DNA from: Thermoplasmata archaeon
GTDB taxonomy: Archaea > Thermoplasmatota > Thermoplasmata > Thermoplasmatales > Thermoplasmataceae
Assembly (NCBI GenBank): GCA_021826835.1
Contig: JAKAYH010000183.1
Location: 1-5,559 of the forward strand
DNA: 5,559 nt
Direction of reading: 5' to 3'
Under the pieces are notes generated by a model. The model did no database searches. It was not told where the DNA came from and was given only the letters and a program-made list of their open reading frames with translations. Position numbers and translations under genes: made by a program. This document shows, in pieces, positions 5,334 to 5,559 of the stretch (positions are counted from its first letter, which is position 1; each line of letters starts with the position of its first letter).

Positions 5334-5559
5334 GAATAATGTTAAGACAGTTAAAAAGTTTTTCTCTTCCTCATTGAAGAATATATTCTCTTCGGATGTT
5401 AATCCACAATCAATATATTCATCAGGAGATATCATTAACGTCATAAGAAATTCAATATCCTCGAAGGAATATATTGAAACCTATGCCAGGAACCATGCTT
5501 ACAATCATATTCCATCTGCTGATACAGTATTCAGGAGGATTAAAGATGTTGCATCAGAA
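5308..5559 (+). CDS. Transposase N-terminus (probable ISH3/IS4-group DDE), cut by window end
   Basis: Open for 84 codons to the right edge, starting MTNKTIPQLNNVKTVKKFFS. The N-terminal region is Ser/Asn/Ile-rich with predicted helices (SSGDIINVIRNSISSKEYIETYAR, then IPSADTVFRRIKDVASE). The pattern of a helical domain followed by P-S-x-x-T-V-x-x-R/H-I/L resembles the DNA-binding N-terminus of ISH3-like transposases of archaea, whose catalytic DDE domain comes later and would lie beyond the window. The family call is from memory of that pattern, not a search. The left end of the element is probably between about 5267 and 5290 but cannot be fixed without the right end. Confidence 0.6.
   Translation, partial: MTNKTIPQLNNVKTVKKFFSSSLKNIFSSDVNPQSIYSSGDIINVIRNSISSKEYIETYARNHAYNHIPSADTVFRRIKDVASE

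Noticed and set aside
1..5559. CRISPR array, tRNA or rRNA genes
   Set aside because: I looked for these because of the CARF regulator, but there are no regularly spaced repeats and no tRNA- or rRNA-like stretches.

Overview
The window looks like an accessory region of an archaeal chromosome, most likely from the Thermoplasmatales or a relative. The reasons are AT-rich DNA with low-complexity intergenic stretches, TATA-like boxes 30-40 bases upstream of start codons with little or no leader, a CARF-winged-helix regulator of archaeal type, and a free-standing C2H2 zinc-finger microprotein. The lineage is an inference from style and gene content; no rRNA or other marker is present.

Layout: 1-426 has no confident gene, only an operator-like palindrome near the left edge and a weak minus-strand small frame. 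A CARF-wHTH transcriptional regulator (minus, 427-1146) faces away from a flavoprotein disulfide reductase (plus, 1589-2977). The long gap between them holds two copies of the motif CAAC-N-GTTG, a TATA-like box, and what looks like a frame-broken small gene (1350-1506). A third copy of the motif starts 7 bases after the reductase stop. It lies 10 bases upstream of the TATA box of a 31-residue C2H2 zinc-finger gene (3043-3138), which ends in an AT hairpin plus T-run. The region 3187-3631 is intergenic, with a perfect palindrome and a possible bactofilin-like gene remnant on the minus strand. A YeeE/YedE (TsuA-like) thiosulfate/sulfur-compound permease follows (3671-4858), with a TATA box and a 17-base inverted repeat directly before its start. 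After about 450 mostly empty bases the window ends inside the N-terminus of a probable insertion-sequence transposase (5308 onward).

How the genes may work together: the shared motif CAAC-N-GTTG with a conserved flank (consensus CAACCGTTGWSGGAR) occurs before the regulator gene, before the broken small gene and reductase, and before the zinc-finger gene. The simplest reading is a small regulon in which the CARF regulator, possibly responding to a cyclic oligonucleotide, controls itself, a thiol/disulfide reductase and a zinc-finger microprotein. No cas gene or CRISPR array is visible, so a link to CRISPR signalling is only a possibility. The permease has its own promoter and a different operator-like repeat. 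It shares a sulfur/thiol theme with the reductase, but nothing in the sequence ties it to the same control.
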